The notes under the pieces: model-generated
Told to the model about the DNA's origin: nothing
What the model saw: only the letters and a program-made list of their open reading frames with translations
Database searches by the model: none
DNA from: Planctomycetota bacterium
Lineage (GTDB): Bacteria > Planctomycetota > UBA1135 > GCA-002686595
Assembly (NCBI GenBank): GCA_020853575.1
Contig: JADYYP010000023.1
Span: 62,001-126,000, forward strand
Length of the DNA: 64,000 nt
Reading direction: 5' to 3'
Position numbers and translations under genes: made by a program
Part shown: in pieces, positions 1 through 7,857 of the stretch
Position numbering within the stretch: the stretch's first letter is position 1
Layout: every line of letters starts with the position of its first letter

Positions 1-1586
1 ACGCCGCGGCCATCCAGGGTTGCGCGGTGTGTCACTCCGGCGGCGCGACCGGGCGCGTGCAGAGCTGCACGTCGTGCCACGAGCACGCCGACATGCTCGA
101 CCTCAGTCACCCGTTTTTCCGCGGCGACGACCGCGACCGCGATCTGGTCGAGGACGTCGCCAAGGACGAACGCGCGTGCTTGATGTGCCACGCGATGCAT
201 CACGACGCGCCGACGCCGGAGCAAGCTCGCGCCTATGCCAAGGCGCGCTTGGGCGAGCCCAGTGGCGAGCACTTGCCGCCGGCGTGCGGCCAGTGCCACG
301 CGTCCTCGCCCAAGGAAGACATGCAGCGCTCGATGCAACGCATCGCGGCGCTGGCGAGCTCGCGCGCGGGCCAAGCGCGCTCGGTCACGACACGCGAGTA
401 CCGCTTCGATCGGTTCGCGCACGCCTCGCACCTCGCGCTCGAAGGCATGCAGTGCGCGCTGTGCCACGTCTCGGTGGTGTCCGACCCGGCGGCGAGCGCG
501 GAAGAGACACCCGAATTCGCCGTCCCGAGCTACGAGTCGTGCAGTGTGTGCCACGTCGCGTCCGCGCCGGCGCCCGAAGCGCGCTTCGCGGCCGTGGTCG
601 AGCGCTCGCGCAAGTTGCTGAGCGCCAAGTCTCAGATGCTGGCTCTCGACTGGCACGGCTCCGAGGGCGACGGTTGCGTGCAGTGCCACGTGTCCGCCAA
701 GTCCGCCGAGTTGCGCCAGGTCGAGCGCAAGCTCACGGAGCACGAGTTCAGCTTCCGCTCGCGCAGCCATGCCAAGGAGGCGGCGGCCTTCAGTGGAGCG
801 CGGCACGAGTGCAATGAGTGCCATCGCGACGCCGCATCGCTCGCCGGTGGCAAGGCGTTGGCGCGCCCGTTCCTGCACGGTGCGCACATCGAGGACCTCA
901 CGCCGGCGAGCGCGGTGGATGGCGCGCGGATCAGCGCGCAGAGCTGCGCGGTGTGCCACGCGCGGCAGATGCAGTCGACCAGCGTGGCGCAGGCCAGCGC
1001 GGTCGACCTCGAGGGCGGCTGCGCGCAATGCCACCGCTCCGATGCGGCCGGGGACAGCGGCGTGCCGACGGCGCGCGAGACCCGCTCGAGCGTGCGCCGC
1101 GTGGTCGAGTTCCCGCACGCGCGCCACGCCGGAGTCGAGGGCGGCTGCTTCGCGTGCCACGAATTCGATGACGACCCGCTGGCCGTGCCGCGCACCAAGA
1201 CCGATGCCGCGGATTGCAGCGCCTGCCATTCCGCTCACCGGAACATCCAGCGCGGCGCGTGCTCCTACTGCCACGCGAGCGATCCCGATCCGCTGCACGA
1301 CGGCGACGCCGCGCTCTTCCGCGGCGCCTCCTTCACGCGCGACGATTGGCCCAAGGGCCTGCGTTTCTCGCACTTTTCGAGCGGCGACGACGGCCAGGGG
1401 CACAAGTCGATGGTGCTGGCCGAGGCTGGGGACGAGCAGTGCGGCTCGTGCCACGACTTGGCCAACCTGCGCAGCGCGCGACGCGTGCGCGACATCGCCA
1501 TCCCCGGCGCGGGCAGCATGAAGTGCGTCGAGTGCCATGCCTTCAACGGGCACTGGTTCCACTGGCAGCTGCCGAGCGCGAAGTGA
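1..1586 (+). CDS. Multihaem c-type cytochrome, at least 15 haems (5' truncated)
   Basis: The frame is open from the first bases, so the N-terminus and any signal peptide lie outside the window. About 528 residues are visible with 15 CxxCH haem-binding motifs, beginning with CAVCH at base 21 and ending with CVECH near base 1523. The motifs are spread along the whole chain with many distal His, typical of periplasmic or surface electron-wire cytochromes. No catalytic domain is recognisable. The gene converges on the minus-strand operon holding a 17-haem cytochrome, a beta-barrel and a 5-haem cytochrome, which suggests a shared role in long-range or trans-envelope electron transfer. The haem count is read directly from the sequence; the role is inferred. 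Confidence 0.9.
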   Translation, partial: AAAIQGCAVCHSGGATGRVQSCTSCHEHADMLDLSHPFFRGDDRDRDLVEDVAKDERACLMCHAMHHDAPTPEQARAYAKARLGEPSGEHLPPACGQCHASSPKEDMQRSMQRIAALASSRAGQARSVTTREYRFDRFAHASHLALEGMQCALCHVSVVSDPAASAEETPEFAVPSYESCSVCHVASAPAPEARFAAVVERSRKLLSAKSQMLALDWHGSEGDGCVQCHVSAKSAELRQVERKLTEHEFSFRSRSHAKEAAAFSGARHECNECHRDAASLAGGKALARPFLHGAHIEDLTPASAVDGARISAQSCAVCHARQMQSTSVAQASAVDLEGGCAQCHRSDAAGDSGVPTARETRSSVRRVVEFPHARHAGVEGGCFACHEFDDDPLAVPRTKTDAADCSACHSAHRNIQRGACSYCHASDPDPLHDGDAALFRGASFTRDDWPKGLRFSHFSSGDDGQGHKSMVLAEAGDEQCGSCHDLANLRSARRVRDIAIPGAGSMKCVECHAFNGHWFHWQLPSAK

Positions 1587-1596
1587 GCGCCGCGCG

Positions 1597-1827
1597 TCAG
1601 GGGCCCAGCACGAGCTCCAGCGCGTCGTTGATGTGGGTGTGCTGTGGCGCCGCGAAATCGCGGTACGACGCCTGCGGGTTTCCAACATCATCCGCGAGCA
1701 GCGATTGACCGAGCGCGGAGGGTCGCGCGCCGATCCACGCGCGCCAAACGTCGGCGATTGGGCCGTCGCAAGCGCCCGAGCTCTCGCCGGAGGTCAGCAC
1801 CCGCATGCGTTGCGTCGGGGGATTCAC
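1597..1827 (-). other. Uncertain short open frame, possible displaced C-terminus or small gene
   Basis: This frame of 76 codons (GTG start) stays open further upstream to about base 1911 and has protein-like composition, with phrases such as DVWRAWIGARP and LLADDVGNPQASY. It lies just after the stop of the 17-haem cytochrome but in another frame. It could be a frame-shifted tail of that cytochrome, a small separate gene, or chance. There is no ribosome-binding site to decide. It is the only content I see in the gap between the two convergent cytochrome genes. Confidence 0.2.
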
Positions 1828-1879
1828 ACAGCGCAGGCTGCTGTCGCCGGCCGCCCAAGGCAGCGCGGCGCGGCCGCAT

Positions 1880-4162
1880 TCAGCGCTCTCGCGCCAGCCC
1901 GGGGTAACCGCCCGGGTAGTCCTCGGAAAGCCAAGCTCCGAACTCGCGGCGGTAGTTGTCGCCCCTCAACTGGTGCTGCGCGAACTTCGTCAGCCGTGCA
2001 TTCGTCGAGAGCGTCAGCTTCGCGCGCTGGCTCCACACCTGGTAGTAGTCGGTCTGCGCGCTCTGATCGCGCCAGTGGCAGTCGAGGCAAGCCGCCTCGT
2101 TCATGAAGTACTGGTGCGCCGTGTCGCCCGGCTTCTTGGCCTTGGCCTCGGCCTGCGCGCGTGCCTTGTGCGGAGTCTGGCCCGGGCCCCAGATGATCGA
2201 GATGTCGGAGGGGCGTTCGGGCTCGGCGCTCGCGACGGGCGCGGGCGGGTCGCTGATGCGCACGTGGCACGAGCTGCAGGCCGCGACACCGTCGTGCTCT
2301 TGGAAGCTCTCGACATCGAGAGCCAGCGCGGCGCGCGCCACCTCGACCGTCTGTCCCTTGGCGGGCACGCCGATCTTGTGGCAGGTGACGCAGCCCTGGA
2401 TCAGCGCGCGATTCTCCTTGGGCTCGACCTTGCCCGCGACCTCGTCGTGGCCGTGGCACAGCGTGCAATCCGCGATCTTGTCGTGGAGCGTGATGCTCGC
2501 GGCCTCGCCGGGCGCCGCCAGGTCATGGCAGTGCACGCACTCCATGCGCTTGCCGCCCGCGGCCGGGTTGTCGCAGCTCAAGTGCGCCAGATGGTCGAAG
2601 CGCAGCACCCGCGTGCGCAGCGCCGGCGCGAACTCCGCCGCGGCCGCATCGCGCCCATGGCAACGGACGCAGCTCCCCGGGTCGTAGCTCAGGGTCGCGG
2701 TGCCCTCGCCAAACGCGGTCGAGGCCATGCGTGCATCGGCCAGGGACGACGGCACCGCGCTCCCGAAGTGGCACGCGCGGCACTGGTCACTGGTGCGCTT
2801 CTCGCGTGGCAAGTGGGTGGCGTGGTCGAAGGGCTTGGAGCCGATGCGCGAAGGTTGCTTCTCGAGCTTGGCCTTGTGGCACTCGTTGCAGGCGCGCGAG
2901 TCGCTGGTGCGCTCGCCGTGGATCAAGACGTGGCTTTGCGTGGTGAACGCGAAGCGCTCCGCATCGGCGCGGCGCACCTCGTCGCGCGGCCGGTTCGCCG
3001 CCATGCGCGCGCGCGAGCTGGTCATCGAGTCGTGCTCGACCGTGTGGCACTTCGAGCAACGGTCGGTGTTGCCGTGATTCGGAGCGGCCCACTGTGTGTG
3101 GCACTGGGCGCAGGCCGCGTGCGCGTCCTTGGCGAGGAACGCGGGCGCGAGCCGGAACGTCGGCACGCCACCGGCCGTGCGCGCGTCGAACACGTGGCAA
3201 CGGCGGCAGGCCTGCTCGCCCAGCTCCGCGTAGGCGGCCGCCGTCGCCTTGGTGCCGGAGGTGCGCCCCGCGAGGTGCGGCTCGTGGTCGAACAACCCAG
3301 CTACCGCGCTGGTTTCGAGCACGCGCTGGCCGTCGCGCTCGAGCGCGACGCGGAACTCCATCCCGAGGTGGCAGCGCTGGCAGGCCTGCGTGTCGAACTG
3401 CTGCTCGGCGAGCGAATCCGGGCGCGCGTTGCGCATCGAAGCGTGGCACTCGAGACAGCGCGCCGGATCCTTGCCAGCGAGCTCGTCCGGCTTCAGGTGC
3501 GTGTCGTGGCGAAAGACCGGGAAGGGCTTTTGCTCCGCGGCATTCTTCTTCGCGCCCAGCGTCAAGCCCTCGTTGAAGGCCTCGCGATGCTCGGGTTTCT
3601 CGTGGCACGAAGCGCAGTAGGCGATGGTCTGTGGATTGTCCTTGGGCATCACGATGCGCGACTGCCCGTTGGCGTCGACGTCGTGGTGACACATGGCGCA
3701 GCGCACTCCGGCGCCGACGTGCGAGCTGTGCTTGAAGATGCCCTCCGACTCGCGCCGCGGATCGACCTTGGCCTTGGTCTTGTCGAGACCCAGCGCCTCG
3801 CCGAGCAAGCCATCGGGGTCGTGGCAGCGCACGCAGCGGTCGACCGGTCGCTCGCGCTTGGACTCGGGAACGTCCTTGCGGTAGTCGTGGCAACCCTGGC
3901 AGTCGCGCGCTTGCTCGGTGTCCTTGTTCCAGGTTTCGTCGACGTGGTTCTCGTGGCGGAACCAACGCTGCGTGTGCTCGATTTTCGGCGCCCCGTCCTG
4001 CGTGGCGGCCTGAGCCGGAGGCGCGCTCACGGCCAGCATGACCGCGAACAGCGCGAGCATCGTCAGCGCCAGCGCGGCGAGCCGTGAGCTGCTCACGACT
4101 CGGCCGCGCGGCGCGGATGGCGCTCGGCGCTCGATGGCCAGGCTCGGGTCGACGGGGTCCAC
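1880..4162 (-). CDS. 17-haem c-type cytochrome
   Basis: A 760-residue protein with 17 CxxCH motifs, the first (CQGCH) around residue 90 and the last (CLDCH) close to the C-terminus. A hydrophobic stretch at about residues 28-50 ending in A-Q-A looks like a signal peptide. The given start is GTG; an internal GTG near residue 24 (base 4093) would put the signal peptide directly at the N-terminus and may be the true start. It begins 6 bp after the stop of the beta-barrel gene, so the two are co-transcribed. With no catalytic domain visible, it is best read as a periplasmic or surface electron-storage or relay protein of a porin-cytochrome conduit. Confidence 0.9.
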   Translation of the reverse strand: MDPVDPSLAIERRAPSAPRGRVVSSSRLAALALTMLALFAVMLAVSAPPAQAATQDGAPKIEHTQRWFRHENHVDETWNKDTEQARDCQGCHDYRKDVPESKRERPVDRCVRCHDPDGLLGEALGLDKTKAKVDPRRESEGIFKHSSHVGAGVRCAMCHHDVDANGQSRIVMPKDNPQTIAYCASCHEKPEHREAFNEGLTLGAKKNAAEQKPFPVFRHDTHLKPDELAGKDPARCLECHASMRNARPDSLAEQQFDTQACQRCHLGMEFRVALERDGQRVLETSAVAGLFDHEPHLAGRTSGTKATAAAYAELGEQACRRCHVFDARTAGGVPTFRLAPAFLAKDAHAACAQCHTQWAAPNHGNTDRCSKCHTVEHDSMTSSRARMAANRPRDEVRRADAERFAFTTQSHVLIHGERTSDSRACNECHKAKLEKQPSRIGSKPFDHATHLPREKRTSDQCRACHFGSAVPSSLADARMASTAFGEGTATLSYDPGSCVRCHGRDAAAAEFAPALRTRVLRFDHLAHLSCDNPAAGGKRMECVHCHDLAAPGEAASITLHDKIADCTLCHGHDEVAGKVEPKENRALIQGCVTCHKIGVPAKGQTVEVARAALALDVESFQEHDGVAACSSCHVRISDPPAPVASAEPERPSDISIIWGPGQTPHKARAQAEAKAKKPGDTAHQYFMNEAACLDCHWRDQSAQTDYYQVWSQRAKLTLSTNARLTKFAQHQLRGDNYRREFGAWLSEDYPGGYPGLARER

Positions 4163-4168
4163 GCGCGA

Positions 4169-5740
4169 TCAGAACTTCTTGCGGATCTCGACGCGGAAAC
4201 CGGCCAGCTCGTCGTCCTCCTCGCGCCAGCCGAGCATCGCGTCGGCGCGCAGGATCCAAGAGTTGTCGATCACGAACTGGTAGCGCGCCCCGAAGGCGAA
4301 CTCGTCACCTTGCGCGGTCGCGTCGTCGCCGAAGGGGTGCAGGCCGGCGAGCTCGAGCACGATTTGCTGGCGGTGCGCCGCGGTGAACAGGTTCGGCAGG
4401 TACTCGACACCCAACGCCGCGCCCCAGGCGTCGTGGCCCGTGTCGTCGAGCTTCGGATGGCCCGTCAGTCCATCGGTCTCGAAGTTGATGCCCGTGTTCT
4501 TGAGCACGCCGCCGGCGTCGGCCGCGCGCGCCAGGGACTGCGGCGAGTTCATGCCGACGAACAGATTGAAGTAGGGGATCAGCGTGTAGGGCTGCTTGGT
4601 GCCGAAGGAGTTCTCGACGAGCAGCAGCACGCCGTCGGCGGTCTCCGAGCCTTCGAGATCTTGCCCGACGTTGGAGATCACGCGCACCGAGTTGGAGAGC
4701 CAGTGCCAATAGCGCTTGGTCCAGGCCGCGGTGACGTTGAGGTAGTCGGCGTCGTCCTCGGCCGCGCCGTTGACCTCCTCGGCCTGCGTGATCCCCAAGC
4801 CGAACTCGGCGTAGCCCTCGCGCGTCTCGACGAAGCCCGCGACTCCGACGATCTTCGTGCCGCCTTCCGAGGGCGTCTGTCCGCCGCGCAGCTTGGCGTC
4901 CTTGACCGCGGCGCTGCTCACGTCGTCGAAACCCGCGAAGAAGGTGAAGTCGGCGTTGGCGATGTCGAGCACGCCGCTGTTCTTGGCCTGGATCGTGGTG
5001 GCGACGCCGGTGAAGGCGTCCTCGAGCCACACGCCGTTTTGGAAGAGCAGCGGCATCTTGCCGAAGGCGATCGGCAGGTCGAGGTTGTTCGGGCGACCGC
5101 TGGCGCCTTGCACGATCGGCCCGATGTCGCCCTCGAAGAACAGGGTGTCGAGGTTGCCGTCGAGCACGAACTCGTCCTCGTTGCCGTCCTCGCCGCCGAT
5201 GTCCGCGCTCATGATCCGACCGTTCTTGTCGAACGGACGAACGAAGGCGTGGACGCGCTCGGTCGCGGTCAGCTTGAGGTCGAAGTCGACGTTGAGCCGC
5301 GTGGCGAGCGGCGCGCGCTCGATGTCTCCGTTGTCGCTGAAGCCGACCGCGGTGCGCGCGTCGCCGTACACCATCAGGTGCGGCTGCGTCGGGTTCATGT
5401 TGCCGAAGACGTTGGGGTACTCGCGCAGCGGCCCCGAGGCGTACATCTCGCGGCCCCACAGGTAGAACGGCTCCTGCGTGGCGACCGGTGCCTTGCGGTA
5501 GGTCTCGAGCTGATCCTGCAAGCTGAAACCGCCCTGCGGTTGGCGGTCCGGGCCGAATTGCCCGCGGAAATCGGGCACCTCGACCACCGTGGCGCCGCCG
5601 TCGACGCGCGGCGGCTCGTGGTGCTTGACCTCCGGCTGGGGAGCGACCGGCTTGACCTGCACGGGCTTCTGCGCGGCGGCGCTGCCGGCGACACAGCCGA
5701 TGCCTACGACACTGAGACGAGCGATGCGTTGGAGTTTCAT
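4169..5740 (-). CDS. Outer-membrane beta-barrel (porin-like) protein of the cytochrome operon
   Basis: The 523-residue product starts with a short basic signal peptide (M-K-L-Q-R..., cleavage after about A-A-A-Q). After a linker of roughly 60 residues it shows alternating polar and aromatic strands rich in Gly, Asp and Asn. The chain ends in R-K-K-F, the terminal aromatic residue usual for Bam-inserted barrels. No CxxCH occurs. It lies between the 5-haem gene (12 bp upstream) and the 17-haem gene (6 bp downstream), the arrangement expected of the pore that houses a cytochrome, as MtrB or PioB do in other bacteria. I do not recognise the exact family, so the comparison is functional rather than by homology. 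Confidence 0.75.
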   Translation of the reverse strand: MKLQRIARLSVVGIGCVAGSAAAQKPVQVKPVAPQPEVKHHEPPRVDGGATVVEVPDFRGQFGPDRQPQGGFSLQDQLETYRKAPVATQEPFYLWGREMYASGPLREYPNVFGNMNPTQPHLMVYGDARTAVGFSDNGDIERAPLATRLNVDFDLKLTATERVHAFVRPFDKNGRIMSADIGGEDGNEDEFVLDGNLDTLFFEGDIGPIVQGASGRPNNLDLPIAFGKMPLLFQNGVWLEDAFTGVATTIQAKNSGVLDIANADFTFFAGFDDVSSAAVKDAKLRGGQTPSEGGTKIVGVAGFVETREGYAEFGLGITQAEEVNGAAEDDADYLNVTAAWTKRYWHWLSNSVRVISNVGQDLEGSETADGVLLLVENSFGTKQPYTLIPYFNLFVGMNSPQSLARAADAGGVLKNTGINFETDGLTGHPKLDDTGHDAWGAALGVEYLPNLFTAAHRQQIVLELAGLHPFGDDATAQGDEFAFGARYQFVIDNSWILRADAMLGWREEDDELAGFRVEIRKKF

Positions 5741-5752
5741 GGGCTGGGGACC

Positions 5753-7615
5753 TCAGCGCAGCTCGAATTCGACGGTGTAGGGGTGGATGTCGATCATCTG
5801 CTCGTTCATCAAGCGCTTCATCTCTTCCGTCGCGCCCACGACACCCATGAAGTACATCGGCTCGGCGCGGCTGCGCAGGCGGACCGCGAGGCGGTACTTG
5901 CCGGCCTTGGAGAGGAGCTCGCTCGGCACGCTGTAGTGCGCCTTGCGCTCGGACAGCGGCGGGATGCTGCGCTGCTCCATGCGGATGAAGGGCGGGTGGT
6001 TGAGCACCGAATTCGGCGTGCCCGCGGGCCGGATGAAGGGCAGCTGGTCGCCGTCGAACGGCACGGGCAGGTACATCTCGCGGTCGGTGCCCTTGAGATT
6101 GGTGGTCAGGAACTTCGACTGCAGGTTGAACAGCTGCTGGTCCGCCTCGAGCGTGCCCTCGTGCACTTCCTGGGAGTGGTTGTCGGCCATGTCGCCGTAC
6201 TTGTCGAGGTAGCCCGACTCCCACACGCGGCGCCACTGGTCGGGACCATCCTCCACCAGCAAGGCGACGTTGAGCCAGATCTCCGGCTGCGCGCCGAGCG
6301 ATCCCGAGGGCATGTTGTGACCCTTGCTGATGTTCTTGACCACGTAGTGGAACGAGAGCTCCTCGCCGGCGAGCCGCGGGCTCTCGAAGAACGGGCCATC
6401 GAGATGCGAACCGCTCTCCATCAGGTGCCGGCGCTTCTCGTTGCGCTGTTGCATGCGCGCTTGGTTGGTGGCGATCACCTTGCGCGCGTTGTCGCGGTCC
6501 TCGCGCGAGCTCCAGTCGATGGCCTCGCTGCGACCGTCGCTGTAGGTCAAGCTCGACTTGAACACGCTGCCGTCGACTTCACCCTTGGCCACGCGGCTCT
6601 CGAAGTCCGGCTTGGTCCATTCGCGCCAATCGAAGGCCATCCACTGCGCGACGGAGAAGTAGTTTTCCTGCGAGTGGTTGTGCGGGAACACGCCCGGGTG
6701 CGCGATCGAGTATCCCGGCCCGATGAACGAGTGGTCGGTGTGCTTCTTGACCGCGCCCGGCTCGCCGGCGATCTCGACGCCTGGCGCGCGCATCCAGTTG
6801 TCGCCCTCGGCCTTCTCGCCGATCACCTTGCCCATGTGGCATTCCTGGCAGGTGATGCCCTCGCGCACCGCGGGCGAGTCCTTGTACTGGTCCCAGACCA
6901 CCTCGAGCTTGATCCCAGGGTGCACCGCGACCTGGTGGCACGACATGCAGAACTCCGAGCGCTTGAGCTGCTCGTTCTGCGCCGGCTGCGCGTGCACCTG
7001 ATCACCGGGGATGTTGAAGTCGCGCTTGGCGCGCTCGAAAGCGGTCAGGCCGTCGGCGTCCTTCAACGGCTCGCTGGGCCCGAACACGCGCTCGGTCAGC
7101 GCGCCCTCGACCAGCGAGCGTTCGCCGTTGACCTTCATGAAGTTCTGGTTCACGCGGTGGCACGTGACGCAGGTGACGCCCTCGAGCGAGACCGGGTCGC
7201 GCTCGTAGATCGGCACGTGACGTTCCTCGCCCAGGGTGGTGCCGACGCTCGCGTGACAGCGCAAGCAGAACGAGCCCACGGTGCCCGAGGCCAGCGTGTT
7301 CAGCGCCTGCTCGAACTTGTGGAACATGGGCGAGATCGAGGCATAGGCGTGCTGCGAGGTGCTCCACTCCTCGTAGATCGCCTTGTGGCACGAGCCGCAC
7401 AGCCGCGCGCTCGGGAAGCGTTGCTCGCCGGGGCTCAGGCCACCCTGCGCGTAGAACTCGTTCAACACCGCGATGTGCGGGTCGACCTCGGCCGGAGCGG
7501 CGTTCGCCGCGGAGCTTGCGGGCGGCGCCAGCTTGTCTTCGTTGGGGACGAGGATCGACGTGGCCGTCAGCGCGACGGGCACGAGCCAAGACCACAGGGG
7601 CACGGACACGGACAT
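5753..7615 (-). CDS. Pentahaem cytochrome c (cytochrome c554-like N-terminal region)
   Basis: A 620-residue protein with five CxxCH motifs (CGSCH, CLRCH, CVTCH, CMSCH, CQECH), all in the N-terminal 290 residues, followed by a long haem-free half probably of beta structure. The first motif context, L-C-G-S-C-H-K with a downstream E-W, is typical of the cytochrome c554-like multihaem family. The N-terminus looks like a secretion signal. A GGAGAG element lies about 10 nt before the ATG. It is the first gene of the three-gene operon with the beta-barrel and 17-haem cytochrome and shares a divergent intergenic region with the kinase gene at 7858. Its substrate, if it is an enzyme, cannot be told from the sequence. 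Confidence 0.85.
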   Translation of the reverse strand: MSVSVPLWSWLVPVALTATSILVPNEDKLAPPASSAANAAPAEVDPHIAVLNEFYAQGGLSPGEQRFPSARLCGSCHKAIYEEWSTSQHAYASISPMFHKFEQALNTLASGTVGSFCLRCHASVGTTLGEERHVPIYERDPVSLEGVTCVTCHRVNQNFMKVNGERSLVEGALTERVFGPSEPLKDADGLTAFERAKRDFNIPGDQVHAQPAQNEQLKRSEFCMSCHQVAVHPGIKLEVVWDQYKDSPAVREGITCQECHMGKVIGEKAEGDNWMRAPGVEIAGEPGAVKKHTDHSFIGPGYSIAHPGVFPHNHSQENYFSVAQWMAFDWREWTKPDFESRVAKGEVDGSVFKSSLTYSDGRSEAIDWSSREDRDNARKVIATNQARMQQRNEKRRHLMESGSHLDGPFFESPRLAGEELSFHYVVKNISKGHNMPSGSLGAQPEIWLNVALLVEDGPDQWRRVWESGYLDKYGDMADNHSQEVHEGTLEADQQLFNLQSKFLTTNLKGTDREMYLPVPFDGDQLPFIRPAGTPNSVLNHPPFIRMEQRSIPPLSERKAHYSVPSELLSKAGKYRLAVRLRSRAEPMYFMGVVGATEEMKRLMNEQMIDIHPYTVEFELR

Positions 7616-7672
7616 CGTGGGATCTCTCCGACGGACGGAAGCGCTGCCGGCGGCCGGGAGTGCCGCCGCGCG

Positions 7673-7702
7673 CGCGAGGCAGTCCCGGGGTAGGGCCTCG
7701 CG
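7673..7702. promoter_or_regulatory. 8-bp inverted repeat in a divergent promoter region
   Basis: CGCGAGGC at 7673-7680 and GCCTCGCG at 7695-7702 form a perfect inverted repeat with a 14-nt spacer. It lies between the divergent starts of the cytochrome operon (7615) and the kinase gene (7858), so it could be an operator or an mRNA leader hairpin. In such GC-rich DNA it may be chance. Confidence 0.25.
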
Positions 7703-7857
7703 AGGGGGTAGGAAAGCGCGGGCATGCTAGCGGGCGACCCGCGAACTGGGAACGGCCCGCATGGCTCTTGCGCACGCTCCAGGAGAGGTCACGGTCGCGC
7801 GCCGACGGAGCTTGGCACACAATGGTGCGGCGCGTCCCGCGCGCCGAGCCACCGCCG

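Noticed and set aside
1805..4087. Long plus-strand frame of 760 codons opposite the 17-haem gene
   Set aside because: It is the mirror of a gene with clear CxxCH motifs and signal peptide; its own translation is Arg/Ala/Val-rich and has no domain.
4310..7693. 1127-codon plus-strand frame over the beta-barrel and pentahaem genes
   Set aside because: The opposite strand has a signal peptide, barrel end and haem motifs; this frame is only an artefact of high GC at third positions.
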